From: Leptospira ellisii
GTDB lineage: Bacteria > Spirochaetota > Leptospiria > Leptospirales > Leptospiraceae
NCBI RefSeq assembly: GCF_002811955.1
Contig: NZ_NPEF01000010.1
Coordinates: 1-32,861, forward strand
Direction: 5' to 3'
Length of the DNA stretch: 32,861 bases
Shown: piece after piece, positions 32,817-32,861 of the stretch
How the letters are laid out: each line of letters starts with the position of its first letter
Numbering within the stretch: position 1 is the first letter of the stretch
Position numbers and translations under genes: made by a program
Notes under the pieces: model-generated
Database searches by the model: none
Told to the model about the DNA's origin: nothing
The model's input: only the letters and a program-made list of their open reading frames with translations

Positions 32817-32861
32817 GCCCGAAGGGACGCGAAACGATTTTACCGAAATACATTACTTTTA

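Overview
The window looks like chromosomal DNA of a Leptospira species (spirochete). The grounds are the tail of a DUF1564-type protein, a family I know only from Leptospira, several spirochete-style lipoproteins, many TTG/GTG starts, and a dense signalling set of class III cyclases, SpoIIE/PP2C phosphatases and SiaB/SiaC-type proteins. By eye the core is rich in GC for this genus. The last ~1.3 kb is visibly AT-rich apart from structured repeats. No rRNA, tRNA, CRISPR array or transposase was seen.

Layout. (1) 1-2066: partial DUF1564 gene, then a reverse-strand membrane-anchored TPR protein ending in a degenerate Mrr-like nuclease fold. (2) 2181-5628: forward operon with overlapping ends: mini-permease, ABC ATPase, ROK kinase, HIT protein, flippase-like membrane protein. 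(3) 5641-7641: tandem paralogous lipoproteins on the reverse strand. (4) 7923-9134: ArsR regulator plus fatty-acid hydroxylase/sterol desaturase-type membrane enzyme, both preceded by the same ATATC-N10-GATAT site. (5) 9279-11290: Cys-rich lipoprotein with a strong terminator, and a zinc-ribbon adenylate cyclase. (6) 12023-16467: ketosynthase followed by a SiaB-type kinase; convergent PP2C phosphatase; SDR oxidoreductase; thioesterase fused to a four-helix bundle. (7) 16933-27590: long forward run of CoA-transferase, FabH-like synthase, a ~1780-residue kinase/ATPase/GAF/SpoIIE protein, SiaB, SiaC and a GAF-adenylate cyclase. (8) 27715-30828: saccharopine-dehydrogenase-like protein, VOC protein and membrane-anchored endonuclease/exonuclease/phosphatase-fold protein. 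(9) 30938-end: secreted protein that seems cut short by an AT-rich insertion carrying a broken defence-type gene, a strongly structured repeat and a PIN/RHH toxin-antitoxin cassette.

The most interesting system is in region 7. It has the parts of the Pseudomonas SiaABCD phospho-switch: a SpoIIE-type phosphatase (SiaA role), a GHKL-type kinase (SiaB), and a SiaC protein with the conserved NTSS phosphosite. The output gene is a predicted adenylate cyclase instead of the diguanylate cyclase SiaD. The phosphatase is fused to a Ser/Thr kinase and a STAND-like ATPase. The operon begins with two acyl-metabolism enzymes, and a second SiaB gene lies directly behind another ketosynthase, so lipid metabolism and the SiaB/SiaC switch look linked twice. 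A second candidate novelty is the cassette-like right end, where inverted repeats with attC-like GTTAGAC/GTCTAAC cores flank a toxin-antitoxin pair. Function calls rest on reading motifs by eye; no database search was possible.
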